This document shows positions 48,195 through 56,898 of a stretch of 64,000 nucleotides of DNA, one piece after another (the first letter of the stretch is position 1; every line of letters begins with the position of its first letter). The stretch covers positions 1-64,000 of the forward strand of contig NZ_NWMV01000017.1 in assembly GCF_002837145.1 (NCBI RefSeq), read 5' to 3'. This DNA is from Macromonas nakdongensis. Lineage in GTDB: Bacteria; Pseudomonadota; Gammaproteobacteria; Burkholderiales; Burkholderiaceae_C. Both the position numbers and the translations under genes were made by a program. The notes beneath the pieces are model-generated. The model did no database searches and had not been told where the DNA came from. It saw nothing but the letters and a program-made list of their open reading frames with translations.

Positions 48195-48257
48195 ATTCCA
48201 ACCCGCCGGCGGTGTGGGGCACGGGCCCAGTCGCTGCCGCCCCCGTTTGGACGAACC

Positions 48258-49112
48258 ATGCTGTCTGTCTTCAAATTTCTGGCCCGTTGGCCCCTGCCGC
48301 TGCTGCACGCCGTGGGTTGGGGCCTGGGCTGGCTGGCCTGGTTGCTGGCGCCCAGTTACCGCCGCCGCTGGTTCCACAACACCGCCTTGGCGGGGGTGCG
48401 GGGCCGGGCCCGCTGGGCGTCCATCGGCGAAGCCGGCAAGCAGGTGGCCGAACTGCCGCGCCTGTGGTTTGGCGCACCGGTGCCGACCGGGTGGGAGGGA
48501 GCGTCCCATGTTGAAGCCGCGTTGCGCCACGACCAGGGCATCCTGCTCCTCACGCCGCACCTGGGCTGCTTTGAAATCACCGCCCAGGCGTACGCGGCGC
48601 GCTTCGGCGATGCGGCCGTTGAGGGGGCCCAGCCCATCACGGTGCTGTTCCGCCCGCCCCGCAAGGCCTGGGCCGCGGAGGTGCTGCGCACCGCGCGTGA
48701 ACGCCCAGGCCTGGCCACGGCGCCCACCACCCTGGCGGGGGTCCGCCAGCTCATCCAGGCGCTCAAGCAGCACCAGACCGTGGGCCTGCTGCCCGACCAG
48801 GTGCCGCCCGAGGGCCTGGGCGTGTGGGCGCCGTTTTTTGGCGAGCCGGCCTACACCATGACCTTGTCGGTGCGCTTCGCCCGCACCCCCGGCACGCAGG
48901 TGCTGTTCATCTGGGGCGAGCGCTTGTCGTGGGGCCGGGGCTTTGTGGTGCACGTGCAGCCCTGGCACGAGGTGGTGGGCGAGCCGCTGGCCGACGACAT
49001 GACCCAGGCCGCCACCCAGATCAACCGGGCGATGGAGTGCATGGTGCTGCGCCAGCCCGACCAGTACCTGTGGGGCTACGCCCGCTACAAGGCGCCGCGC
49101 AAGGGGGGCTGA
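48258..49112 (+). CDS. lpxL: lipid A biosynthesis acyltransferase (LpxL/HtrB family)
   Basis: A 284-residue inner-membrane acyltransferase that adds a secondary acyl chain to Kdo2-lipid A. One N-terminal hydrophobic segment (AVGWGLGWLAWLLAPSY) is followed by the catalytic HX4E motif as HLGCFE, then VLFRPPRK and LLPDQVPPEGLGVW. Many Burkholderiales carry two such genes in tandem beside metK; only one is present here. It is convergent with the hydrolase gene. Confidence 0.9.
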   Translation: MLSVFKFLARWPLPLLHAVGWGLGWLAWLLAPSYRRRWFHNTALAGVRGRARWASIGEAGKQVAELPRLWFGAPVPTGWEGASHVEAALRHDQGILLLTPHLGCFEITAQAYAARFGDAAVEGAQPITVLFRPPRKAWAAEVLRTARERPGLATAPTTLAGVRQLIQALKQHQTVGLLPDQVPPEGLGVWAPFFGEPAYTMTLSVRFARTPGTQVLFIWGERLSWGRGFVVHVQPWHEVVGEPLADDMTQAATQINRAMECMVLRQPDQYLWGYARYKAPRKGG

Positions 49113-49124
49113 ACCTGCGTCGGG

Positions 49125-50042
49125 TCAGCCTTGAACGAAGTCGGCCAGCAGCGCCTGCACCTGGGCCGGTCGTTCGTGCAGCAGCCAGTGCGAAGCGTCG
49201 GCCAGGCGCTCGATGCGCAGATCGGGCACGTGGGCGTCCAGTCCGTCCAGCAGGCCGGGCAGCAGCGCGTGGTCGCGCAGGCCCCACACCACCAGGGTGG
49301 GCACGGTGACGCGCAGCAAGGCGTCGGGCAGTTGCACGGCCTGGGCGCCCGGGTCCTGGGCAGTGGCTGGGCGCAGGGGCGAGGCGCGGTAGTAGTTCAG
49401 CGGGCCGTTCAGGCCCTGGCGCCAGGCGGCGCGGTACTGCTCGCGCAGCGGTTCGGTCAGCCAGTCGCAGCGCCCGCCATCGCCCATGTTCGTGAAAAAG
49501 GGCCAGAGGCGGGCAAAGTCGTTTTCGGCCAGCAGGGCTTCGGCGTCCGGGCGCACCAGGAAGTTCATGTAAGCGCTGGCCGCCTGTTGGGCGAGGTCGG
49601 CCTGCAGGTCGCGCAGGAAGGTGGCGGCGTGCGGGGCGTTCAGGATGGCCAGCCGTCGCACCTGCGCCGGGTGCTGGGCCGCCACGCCCCAGGCCACGGC
49701 GCCGCCCCAGTCGTGGGCGATCAGGGCGTGCACCCGTCCGGGGTCGGGGCTGTCGGCGGTGATGTCGGCGATCAGGGCGGCGATGTCCTGCACCAGGTGC
49801 TTGGCGCGGTAGGCGGCCACATCCGCTGGTGCACTGGAGCCGGCGTAGCCGCGCAGGTTGGGCGCCACGCAGTGGTAGCCGCCGTGTGCCGGCTGCGCAA
49901 AGTGCTGCAGCAGCTCGTCCCAGACGAAGGCGGCTTCGGGAAAGCCGTGCAGGAACAGCAGCACCGGCCGCCCGGCTTCCCCTGCGGTACGGCAGACCAG
50001 GTCGATGCCGTGGGGGAGTCGGACGGTGCGGGTGTGGATCAT
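49125..50042 (-). CDS. alpha/beta-hydrolase fold protein (epoxide hydrolase-like)
   Basis: A 305-residue alpha/beta-hydrolase. The oxyanion motif is FLHGFPEAAFVW, and the nucleophile elbow AHDWGGAVAW places an Asp as nucleophile, as in epoxide hydrolases and haloalkane dehalogenases. The second acidic member lies in VWGLRDHALLPG and the His in ADASHWLLHE. A cap domain with tyrosines (YYRASPLR) fits epoxide hydrolase. The substrate is unknown. The start overlaps the engB stop by ATGA. Confidence 0.88.
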   Translation of the reverse strand: MIHTRTVRLPHGIDLVCRTAGEAGRPVLLFLHGFPEAAFVWDELLQHFAQPAHGGYHCVAPNLRGYAGSSAPADVAAYRAKHLVQDIAALIADITADSPDPGRVHALIAHDWGGAVAWGVAAQHPAQVRRLAILNAPHAATFLRDLQADLAQQAASAYMNFLVRPDAEALLAENDFARLWPFFTNMGDGGRCDWLTEPLREQYRAAWRQGLNGPLNYYRASPLRPATAQDPGAQAVQLPDALLRVTVPTLVVWGLRDHALLPGLLDGLDAHVPDLRIERLADASHWLLHERPAQVQALLADFVQG

Positions 50043-50746
50043 GGTGTGTCGGGCGGCGGGGTGTCGGGGGCCGGGGCAGCGTGCGTCCAGTGCCACAGCG
50101 TGAGGGCGACTTCGTCGATGCCCTGTTTTTTCAGGGCAGAGAACAGTTTCGCCTCGCCGCCGCCGGCCTGCAGTCGCGCAATCGACAGGGCCTTGTTCGC
50201 TTCGGCGCGGGTGAGCTTGTCGGCTTTGGTGAGCAGCACCAGAAACTTCAGGCCCTGCGCCACCCGCGGGCGGATGACGTCGAGCAGGGCTTCGTCGAGC
50301 TCGGTCAGGCCCAGGCGCGGGTCGCACAGCAGCACCACGCCGGTCAGGTTGGGGCGACTGACCAGGTAGTTGGCCATGACCTGCTGCCAGCGGCGCTTGG
50401 CCTCCTGCGGCACCGCGGCGTAGCCGTAGCCGGGCAGGTCGGCGAGCACCGCGTCGGTGGCGCCTTGCTTGCCCAGGGCGAACAGGTTGATGCTTTGCGT
50501 GCGCCCCGGCGTTTTGGAGGCGAAGGCCAGCCGCTTTTGCTGCGTCAGGGTGTTGATGCAGGTGGACTTGCCCGCGTTCGATCGGCCGACGAAGGCGACC
50601 TCGGGCACGTCGAGGGCGGGCAGGTGGTGCAGCTGCGGGGCTTCGGTCAGGAAACGGGCCGTGTGCAGCCAGCCGTTGGCGGTTTTGGCGTCCACCAAAG
50701 GGCTGGCCGGAGGGGTGTTGGGGCTCATGGGAAAATCTGTGGTCAT
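50039..50746 (-). CDS. engB: ribosome biogenesis GTPase EngB (YihA/YsxC)
   Basis: A 235-residue essential GTPase of the TrmE-Era family that helps 50S subunit assembly. G1 GRSNAGKSTCINTL, G3 DLPGYGYA and G4 TKADK are all clear. The C-terminus has a short Pro/Ala-rich tail. Two starts are possible, ATG 50746 and ATG 50728. Neither has a Shine-Dalgarno site, and a TACAAT -10 lies only 6 bases upstream of 50746, so the message may be leaderless or nearly so. Confidence 0.93.
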   Translation of the reverse strand: MTTDFPMSPNTPPASPLVDAKTANGWLHTARFLTEAPQLHHLPALDVPEVAFVGRSNAGKSTCINTLTQQKRLAFASKTPGRTQSINLFALGKQGATDAVLADLPGYGYAAVPQEAKRRWQQVMANYLVSRPNLTGVVLLCDPRLGLTELDEALLDVIRPRVAQGLKFLVLLTKADKLTRAEANKALSIARLQAGGGEAKLFSALKKQGIDEVALTLWHWTHAAPAPDTPPPDTP

Positions 50747-50751
50747 CGGAC

Positions 50752-50757
50752 ATTGTA
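50752..50757 (-). promoter_or_regulatory. candidate -10 element directly upstream of engB
   Basis: TACAAT on the minus strand ends 5 bases before the ATG at 50746, placing the transcript start at or within the first codons. This fits a leaderless mRNA or initiation at ATG 50728. No clear -35 was found. Confidence 0.4.
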
Positions 50758-50835
50758 AAATCTGTTCGATTTGCCTCCGCACGGCCCTGTGCCAGGGGGG
50801 CGACTTCGTAGCAATCCACGCCCACTGCCCACGAA

Positions 50836-51450
50836 ATGAAATTCATCGCCTCTCTCATCGGTGCCGCCGCACTCGCCACGCTGTCTCTGTCTGTGCACGC
50901 GCAGGCCGCCAAACCCGACCTGAAGAAGGGCGCCGAGCTGTTCGGTCAGGTGTGCGTGGCCTGTCACGCCGCGGACGGCAACTCCACCGTGGCCGCCAAC
51001 CCCAAGCTGGCCCAGCAGCACCCGGAATACCTGGTCAAGCAGTTGCAGGAATTCAAGTCCGGCAAGCGCGCGAACGCCGTGATGGCCGGTTTCGCGGCCG
51101 CGATGTCGGAAGCCGACATGCGCAATGTGTCCTACTGGTTGGCCAGCCAGCCGGCCAAGACCGGCTTCTCGCGCGACAAAGACTTGGTGACCCTGGGCGA
51201 GCGCATTTACCGCGGCGGCATTGCCGACCGCAAGGTGGCCGCCTGTGCCGGCTGCCACGCGCCCAACGGCGTCGGCATCCCGGCGCAGTACCCGCGCCTG
51301 GCAGGCCAGCACGCCGACTACACCAGCACCCAGATGAAGGCGTTCCGCGCCGGCGAGCGCAAGAACAGCACGCAAATGGCCCAGATCTCCGCCTACATGA
51401 CCGACAAGGAAATCGCGGCCGTGGCCGACTACATCGCCGGCCTGCGCTGA
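50836..51450 (+). CDS. diheme cytochrome c4
   Basis: A 204-residue periplasmic protein. A signal peptide ends near SVHAQA. Two heme c sites are visible, CVACH near residue 40 and CAGCH near residue 139, each in a cytochrome c fold domain with a distal Met (for example VMAGFAAAM and TQMAQISAYM). Cytochrome c4 carries electrons from the bc1 complex to terminal oxidases. It precedes the resB-ccsB cytochrome c maturation genes. A strong terminator lies downstream. Confidence 0.94.
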   Translation: MKFIASLIGAAALATLSLSVHAQAAKPDLKKGAELFGQVCVACHAADGNSTVAANPKLAQQHPEYLVKQLQEFKSGKRANAVMAGFAAAMSEADMRNVSYWLASQPAKTGFSRDKDLVTLGERIYRGGIADRKVAACAGCHAPNGVGIPAQYPRLAGQHADYTSTQMKAFRAGERKNSTQMAQISAYMTDKEIAAVADYIAGLR

Positions 51451-51593
51451 CCCCATGGGGCCCCGTGCACGCGCCAGTGGCCCCAGCACCAAGTCGGGAT
51501 TCGGTACATCCATAAGCCAGCGTTAATATTCAGCCGGACAATCCTTTCGGCCCTGTGCATTGAACCGATTGCCGGCAATTGACTCACAGTCAG

Positions 51594-51622
51594 GGCAGGT
51601 CCTTTTCGGACCTGCCTTTTTT
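51594..51622 (+). terminator. strong Rho-independent terminator between cytochrome c4 and resB
   Basis: A 9-bp stem, GGCAGGTCC pairing with GGACCTGCC around TTTTC, is followed by TTTTTT (51617-51622). It is 143 bases after the cytochrome c4 stop, further than usual, and could instead end a short independent transcript. Confidence 0.85.
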
Positions 51623-51642
51623 CTTGCCATTTGCTTGTTGAC

Positions 51643-53787
51643 ATGACCGCATCCACCGCTGGTATCGAACTCAAAAGCGGCTCGCAACGGCTGAGCGCGG
51701 CGGTGGAACTGCTGTCGTCCATGCGCTTTGCCATCTCGCTGCTGACGGTGATCTGCATCGCCTCGGTGGTGGGCACCGTGCTCAAGCAGCACGAGCCGCT
51801 GAACAACTACGTCAACCAGTTCGGCCCGTTCTGGTCCGAGGTGTTCGGGGCCTTGAGCCTCTACTCGGTCTACAGCGCCTGGTGGTTCCTGCTCATCCTG
51901 GCGTTTCTGGTGGTCAGCACCAGCTTGTGCATCGTGCGCAACACGCCCAAGATCTTCACCGACCTGCGCCAGTACAAGGAAAACATCCGCGAGCAAAGCC
52001 TCAAGGCCTTCCCGCACAAGGCGCAGGCCACCCTGGCCGAAGGCACCGAAGCCGCTGCCCAGCGCATGGGCCAGGCGCTGATCGCCTCGGGCTGGAAGGT
52101 GCGTTTGCAGCGGCGCGACACGCCCGAAGGCCCGGGATGGATGGTGGCGGCCAAGGCCGGTGCGGCGAACAAGCTGGGCTACATCGCCGCCCACGTCGCC
52201 ATCGTGCTGGTGTGCATCGGCGGCCTGTTCGACGGCGACCTGGTGGTGCGCGCGCAGATGTGGTTCAACGGCAAGACGCCGTTCACCGGCGGTGGCCTGA
52301 TCGCCGATGTGGCGCCCGAGCACCGCCTGAGCGACCGCAACCCGACCTTCCGCGGCAACCTGCTGGTGACCGAAGGCACCCGTTCGGGCACCGCGCTGCT
52401 GGCGCAGCCGCAGGGCGTGATCCTGCAGGACCTGCCTTTCGATGTCGAATTGAAGAAGTTCGTGGTCGAGTACTACTCCACCGGCATGCCCAAGCTGTTC
52501 GCCAGCGACATCGTGATCCACGACCGCTACACCGGCGAAACCGAGGAAGCCCGGGTCGAGGTGAACCACCCGGTGAGCTACCGCGGCATCCAGATCTACC
52601 AGTCCAGCTTCGACGACGGTGGCTCGCGGCTCAAGCTCAAGGCCGTGCCCATGGGCGGGGCCTTCAAAGGTTTCGAGGTGCAAGGGCGTGTCGGCGAAAG
52701 CACCGCCCTGAGCAACGGCGATGCCCGCATGCAGTTGGAGTTCACCGGCCTGCGCGTGATCAACGTCGAGAACTTCGGCGGCGGCCAGGCCGGCAGCGGT
52801 GCCGATGTGCGCAAGGTGGACCTGCGCCAGGCCATCGAAGGGCGCCTGGGGTCGGCCCACAAGACCATGACCGAGAAAAAGCTGCGCAACGTGGGGCCGA
52901 GCGTGACCTACAAGCTGCGCGACGCGGCCGGTCAGGCCCGCGAATACCACAACTACATGCTGCCGATCGACCTGGACGGCACGCGCGTGTTCGTGCTGGG
53001 TGTGCGCGACACCCCGGCCGAGGCCTTCCGCTACCTGCGCCTGCCGGCCGACGAAAACGACGCGATGGACGGTTACGTGCGCCTGCGTGCTGCCCTGGAC
53101 GACGCCACGCTGCGCCGCGAGGCGGTGCGCCGTTACGCCAAGGACGCCACCCGCGGCCAGCGCGAAGAACTGGCGCAGGCCCTGAGCCTGTCGGCCCAAC
53201 GCGCCATCGACCTGTTCGCCGGGGTGGACCCCGAGCTGGCCAAGCTGCCGCACAACGGCCAGCCCAAACTGGGCGGTCTGCAGGCGGTGTCGGCCTTCAT
53301 GGAGGCCAACGTGCCCGAGGCCGAGCGCGATCGCGCCGGCGAAGTGCTGTTGCGCATCCTCAACGGCACCCTGTTCGAGCTGTACCAGTTGAGCCGCGAG
53401 CGCGCCGGCCTGAAGCCGGCCGAGCGCGGCGAGCAGAACGCCGCCTTCATGACTCAGGCGGTGCTGAGCCTGAGCGACGGCTTCTTCTACCCCGCGCCCC
53501 TGACTTTCCAGTTGACCGACTTCGAGCAGGTCCAGGCCAGCGTCTTCCAGGTGGCCCGCGCGCCGGGCAAGAACATCGTCTACCTGGGCTGCCTCTTGCT
53601 CATCCTGGGGGTTTTTGCCATGCTGTACGTGCGCGAGCGCCGCCTGTGGATCTGGTTGTCGCCCCAGGGCGGGGGCGCGCAGGCCAGCATGGCGCTGTCG
53701 TCCAACCGCAAGCTGATGGACAACGACCGCGAATTTGAAACCTTGAAACAACGCTTGCTGCAGAACCCGACCGAGGTGACACCATGA
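51643..53787 (+). CDS. resB: cytochrome c biogenesis protein ResB (system II)
   Basis: A 714-residue membrane protein with N-terminal helices (LLSSMRFAISLLTVICIASVV and WWFLLILAFLVVSTSLCIV), a large periplasmic domain and a C-terminal helix (IVYLGCLLLILGVFAMLYV). With CcsB it forms the heme-handling synthetase of system II, which attaches heme to apocytochromes such as the neighbouring cytochrome c4. The ATG at 51643 follows a terminator hairpin. The stop overlaps ccsB by ATGA. Confidence 0.93.
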   Translation: MTASTAGIELKSGSQRLSAAVELLSSMRFAISLLTVICIASVVGTVLKQHEPLNNYVNQFGPFWSEVFGALSLYSVYSAWWFLLILAFLVVSTSLCIVRNTPKIFTDLRQYKENIREQSLKAFPHKAQATLAEGTEAAAQRMGQALIASGWKVRLQRRDTPEGPGWMVAAKAGAANKLGYIAAHVAIVLVCIGGLFDGDLVVRAQMWFNGKTPFTGGGLIADVAPEHRLSDRNPTFRGNLLVTEGTRSGTALLAQPQGVILQDLPFDVELKKFVVEYYSTGMPKLFASDIVIHDRYTGETEEARVEVNHPVSYRGIQIYQSSFDDGGSRLKLKAVPMGGAFKGFEVQGRVGESTALSNGDARMQLEFTGLRVINVENFGGGQAGSGADVRKVDLRQAIEGRLGSAHKTMTEKKLRNVGPSVTYKLRDAAGQAREYHNYMLPIDLDGTRVFVLGVRDTPAEAFRYLRLPADENDAMDGYVRLRAALDDATLRREAVRRYAKDATRGQREELAQALSLSAQRAIDLFAGVDPELAKLPHNGQPKLGGLQAVSAFMEANVPEAERDRAGEVLLRILNGTLFELYQLSRERAGLKPAERGEQNAAFMTQAVLSLSDGFFYPAPLTFQLTDFEQVQASVFQVARAPGKNIVYLGCLLLILGVFAMLYVRERRLWIWLSPQGGGAQASMALSSNRKLMDNDREFETLKQRLLQNPTEVTP

Positions 53788-55145
53788 ACGCTGCGACCCA
53801 CACCCTGGACCTGAAACGAGGCGGCGGCACCGTCGGCCTGCGCCCGGGCTACTTCGCCCGCCGCAACCTGTGGGACTGGCTGTATGCCCTGCTGGTTGCC
53901 GCCGCCGGTGCCGGTGCGCTGTTCCTGTACGGCGACCACATGGACGGCTACGAAAAAGCCATCCTCGTCGGTACCGTGCCCAGCCTGACCGCGCTGGCCT
54001 GGTTCTGGCGGCCGGTGCGCCTGCTGACGGTGGCCGCTGCCGGTCTGGCCCTGCTGGCCATCTGGCTCTACCAGGTCGATGGGGCGCCGCAGGTGGCCCG
54101 CGCCGACGAGGCCTTCCTGCTCAAGTACTTCCTCTCCAGCCAGTCCGCCATCTTGTGGATGAGCATGCTGTTCTTCATGAGCACCGCGTTTTTCTGGGTC
54201 GGGATTTTCTCGCGAGCCAACGCCGACGCCTTCGAAAAACTCGGCTCGCGCCTGGCCTGGGTGGCGGTGACGCTGGCCTTGGTCGGCTCGCTGGTGCGCT
54301 GGTATGAAAGCTACCTGCTGGGTCCGGACATCGGCCACATCCCAGTGAGCAACCTGTACGAAGTGTTCGTGCTGTTCTCCTGGCTCACCGCCGCCTACTA
54401 CCTGTACTACGAAGACCGCTACCAGACCCGCCGCATGGGTGCTTTCGTGATGCTGGTGGTCAGCGCCGCCGTGGGCTTTTTGCTGTGGTACACCGTGGTG
54501 CGCGAAGCCCACCAGATCCAGCCGCTGGTGCCGGCGCTGCAAAGCTGGTGGATGAAGCTGCACGTGCCGGCCAACTTCATCGGCTACGGCACCTTTGCTA
54601 TCGCCGCCATGCTGGCCTTTGCCTACCTGATCAAGCAAAGCGCCGGCGAAACCCGCTGGTACAAGCTCGCGCCTCTCTGGTTGCTGGGCGTGGTGCTGTG
54701 CTTCGAGCCCCTGGTGTTCCGCCAAGGTGCCACCAGCGGCGGCGGCAGTTATTGGTTCGTGTACTTCGGCGTTTCGGCCCTGATCGTCGGCGGCATCCTG
54801 GCTGCGCGCGGCCGCATCGCCGAGCGCCTGCCCGCGCTGGAAGTGCTGGACGACGTGATGTACAAGGCCATCGCCGTCGGCTTTGCCTTCTTCACCATCG
54901 CCACCGTGCTGGGCGCGCTGTGGGCGGCCGAGGCCTGGGGCGGTTACTGGAGCTGGGACCCGAAGGAAACCTGGGCCCTGATCGTCTGGTTGAACTACGC
55001 CGCCTGGTTGCACATGCGCCTCATGAAAGGCCTGCGCGGCACCGTGGCGGCCTGGTGGGCGCTGGTGGGCCTGGTGGTCACCACCTTCGCCTTCCTCGGC
55101 GTGAACATGTTCCTGAGCGGCCTCCACAGCTACGGCGAGTTGTGA
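53784..55145 (+). CDS. ccsB: cytochrome c biogenesis protein CcsB/CcsA (system II)
   Basis: A 453-residue polytopic protein with the tryptophan-rich WWD heme-binding segment WGGYWSWDPKETWALIVW and conserved His residues in flanking loops (for example LHVPANFIGYG). The protein moves heme across the inner membrane and presents it to apocytochromes. It is translationally coupled to resB. A strong palindrome follows 21 bases after the stop. Confidence 0.94.
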   Translation: MNAATHTLDLKRGGGTVGLRPGYFARRNLWDWLYALLVAAAGAGALFLYGDHMDGYEKAILVGTVPSLTALAWFWRPVRLLTVAAAGLALLAIWLYQVDGAPQVARADEAFLLKYFLSSQSAILWMSMLFFMSTAFFWVGIFSRANADAFEKLGSRLAWVAVTLALVGSLVRWYESYLLGPDIGHIPVSNLYEVFVLFSWLTAAYYLYYEDRYQTRRMGAFVMLVVSAAVGFLLWYTVVREAHQIQPLVPALQSWWMKLHVPANFIGYGTFAIAAMLAFAYLIKQSAGETRWYKLAPLWLLGVVLCFEPLVFRQGATSGGGSYWFVYFGVSALIVGGILAARGRIAERLPALEVLDDVMYKAIAVGFAFFTIATVLGALWAAEAWGGYWSWDPKETWALIVWLNYAAWLHMRLMKGLRGTVAAWWALVGLVVTTFAFLGVNMFLSGLHSYGEL

Positions 55146-55166
55146 TGCCGTCTGCGTGACTGGGCA

Positions 55167-55192
55167 CACGGGGGTTCCGCGGAACCCCCGTG
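55167..55192 (+). terminator. hairpin after ccsB (terminator-like)
   Basis: A 26-base near-perfect palindrome (CACGGGGG to CCCCCGTG arms around TTCCGCGGAA) follows ccsB after 21 bases. The T-run behind it is weak (CCATTTCT), so terminator strength is uncertain. Confidence 0.55.
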
Positions 55193-55241
55193 CCATTTCT
55201 GGGCTCTGATGCTGCACCCCACCGCACGAAAGGAAGTCGCC

Positions 55242-56234
55242 ATGAGGATCCGCACCGGACAAGACGGATTTCAGCACCCCATTCCCAGTGAGATCACCCC
55301 GCGCGCGGTCTACCAGGAACGGCGTCGCTGGCTGCAGCAGGCAGCCTGGGGGCTGGGCGGTGTCACGCTGGTTGCCTGGGCCGGGCGCCAGGCCTGGGCC
55401 GAGGGCCGGCCGGGGCGCTTACCGGCCTTGGCCGGTGTGCCTTCGGACGTCCCGGGGGCGCTCACCGCCGAAGCCCCCACTCCCTACCGCGACGCCAGCA
55501 CGTACAACAACTTCTACGAGTTCGGTCTGGACAAGGCCGATCCGGCCCGCCTGGCCGGCCGCATGAAAACCCGGCCCTGGACCGTCCAGGTCGAGGGGCT
55601 GGTGGCCAAGCCCCGCACCTATGACCTGGACGAGCTGCTGCGGCTGGCGCCCATGGAGGAGCGGATCTACCGCCTGCGTTGTGTCGAAGGCTGGTCCATG
55701 GTGATTCCCTGGGTGGGCTATTCGCTGGCCGCCCTGGTGCGCCAGGCCCAGCCCCTGGGCAGTGCCAAGTTCGTCGAATTCCACACCCTGGCCGACCGCG
55801 AGGCCATGCCCGGTCTGCGCTCCAGCGTCCTGCTGTGGCCCTATGTGGAAGGCCTGCGCCTGGACGAGGCCCTGCACCCGCTGACGATGTTGGCGTTCGG
55901 CATGTACGGCGAGGTCTTGCCCCAGCAGAACGGCGCGCCCGTGCGCGTGGTGGTGCCGTGGAAATACGGCTTCAAGAGCGGCAAATCGCTGGTGAAGATC
56001 CGTTTCGTGGACAAACAGCCGGCCACCGCCTGGAACGTGGCGGCTCCGCAGGAATACGGTTTCTATTCCAACGTCAATCCCGACGTGGCGCACCCGCGCT
56101 GGAGCCAGGCCAGCGAGCGCCGCATCGGCGAGGGAGGCCTGCTGGCCAAGCGCCGCAAGACCTTGCCCTTCAACGGTTACGGCGAGCAGGTTGGCCAGCT
56201 GTACGCGGGCATGGATTTGCGCCGTTTTTACTGA
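55242..56234 (+). CDS. msrP: protein-methionine-sulfoxide reductase catalytic subunit MsrP
   Basis: A 330-residue periplasmic molybdoenzyme that repairs oxidised methionines. The Tat-type signal has [11 protein letters not shown] before a hydrophobic stretch ending AWAEG. The molybdenum-ligand Cys lies in [15 protein letters not shown], and [17 protein letters not shown] is the SUOX-fold signature. The start at ATG 55242 follows AGGAAG. msrQ follows after 13 bases, giving the usual msrPQ pair. Confidence 0.94.
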   Translation: MRIRTGQDGFQHPIPSEITPRAVYQERRRWLQQAAWGLGGVTLVAWAGRQAWAEGRPGRLPALAGVPSDVPGALTAEAPTPYRDASTYNNFYEFGLDKADPARLAGRMKTRPWTVQVEGLVAKPRTYDLDELLRLAPMEERIYRLRCVEGWSMVIPWVGYSLAALVRQAQPLGSAKFVEFHTLADREAMPGLRSSVLLWPYVEGLRLDEALHPLTMLAFGMYGEVLPQQNGAPVRVVVPWKYGFKSGKSLVKIRFVDKQPATAWNVAAPQEYGFYSNVNPDVAHPRWSQASERRIGEGGLLAKRRKTLPFNGYGEQVGQLYAGMDLRRFY

Positions 56235-56247
56235 GCGCAAGCCCGCC

Positions 56248-56892
56248 ATGTGGCAACGCCGTCTGGCCGCCCCCTGGGTCAAGCCCACGCTGCTGGTCCT
56301 GTGCGCGCTGCCGGCCATGTGGCTCTGGTGGGCCGGTTTCACCGACCGCCTGGGGGCGAATCCGGCCGAGGCCCTCATCCGCGGGCTTGGCGACTGGACC
56401 CTGCGCCTGCTGTGCCTCACCTTGCTGATCACCCCATTGCGGCAGGCGTTCGGCCTGGCGGCGTTGGCCGCTTGGCGGCGTGGCCTGGGGGTGTGGACGT
56501 TTGCGTACGCCAGCCAGCACGCGCTGGCCTACGCCTGGCTCGACATGGGCCTGGGCTTGGACGAGGTGGCCAGCGACGTGGCCCAGCGCCCGTTCATCGC
56601 CCTGGGGTTCGTGGCGTGGCTGTGTCTGCTGCCCCTGGCCGCCACCTCATTCAACCGCGCCATGCGCTGGCTGGGTGCCGCCCGATGGAGGCGCCTGCAC
56701 CAGGCGGTGTACGCGGTGGCGGGCCTGGCCATTGCGCATTTTTACTGGATGCGTGCCGGCAAGAACCACTTCACCGAGGTGTATGTTTACGCCGGTCTGC
56801 TGGCCCTGCTGCTGGGCTGGCGTGTGGGGCGGTGGGCACGCGCCCCGCGTTCTGCGGGTGGCGCGCCAGTGGGTTTGCGCCCCCGTGACTGA
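56248..56892 (+). CDS. msrQ: heme-binding membrane subunit MsrQ
   Basis: A 214-residue inner-membrane protein with about six helices and conserved heme-ligand histidines (ASQHALAYAW, RLHQAVYAVAGLAIAHFYW). It passes electrons from the quinone pool or flavin reductase to periplasmic MsrP. The ATG at 56248 places the first helix correctly. It is convergent with lysA, with 6 bases between the stops. Confidence 0.92.
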   Translation: MWQRRLAAPWVKPTLLVLCALPAMWLWWAGFTDRLGANPAEALIRGLGDWTLRLLCLTLLITPLRQAFGLAALAAWRRGLGVWTFAYASQHALAYAWLDMGLGLDEVASDVAQRPFIALGFVAWLCLLPLAATSFNRAMRWLGAARWRRLHQAVYAVAGLAIAHFYWMRAGKNHFTEVYVYAGLLALLLGWRVGRWARAPRSAGGAPVGLRPRD

Positions 56893-56898
56893 ACGGCC

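Noticed and set aside
48075-48257. SAM-responsive riboswitch in the metK leader
   Set aside because: I looked for the folds and conserved cores of SAM-type riboswitches in the roughly 110-base leader and saw none. Only a TACAAT -10 and a short palindrome can be supported.
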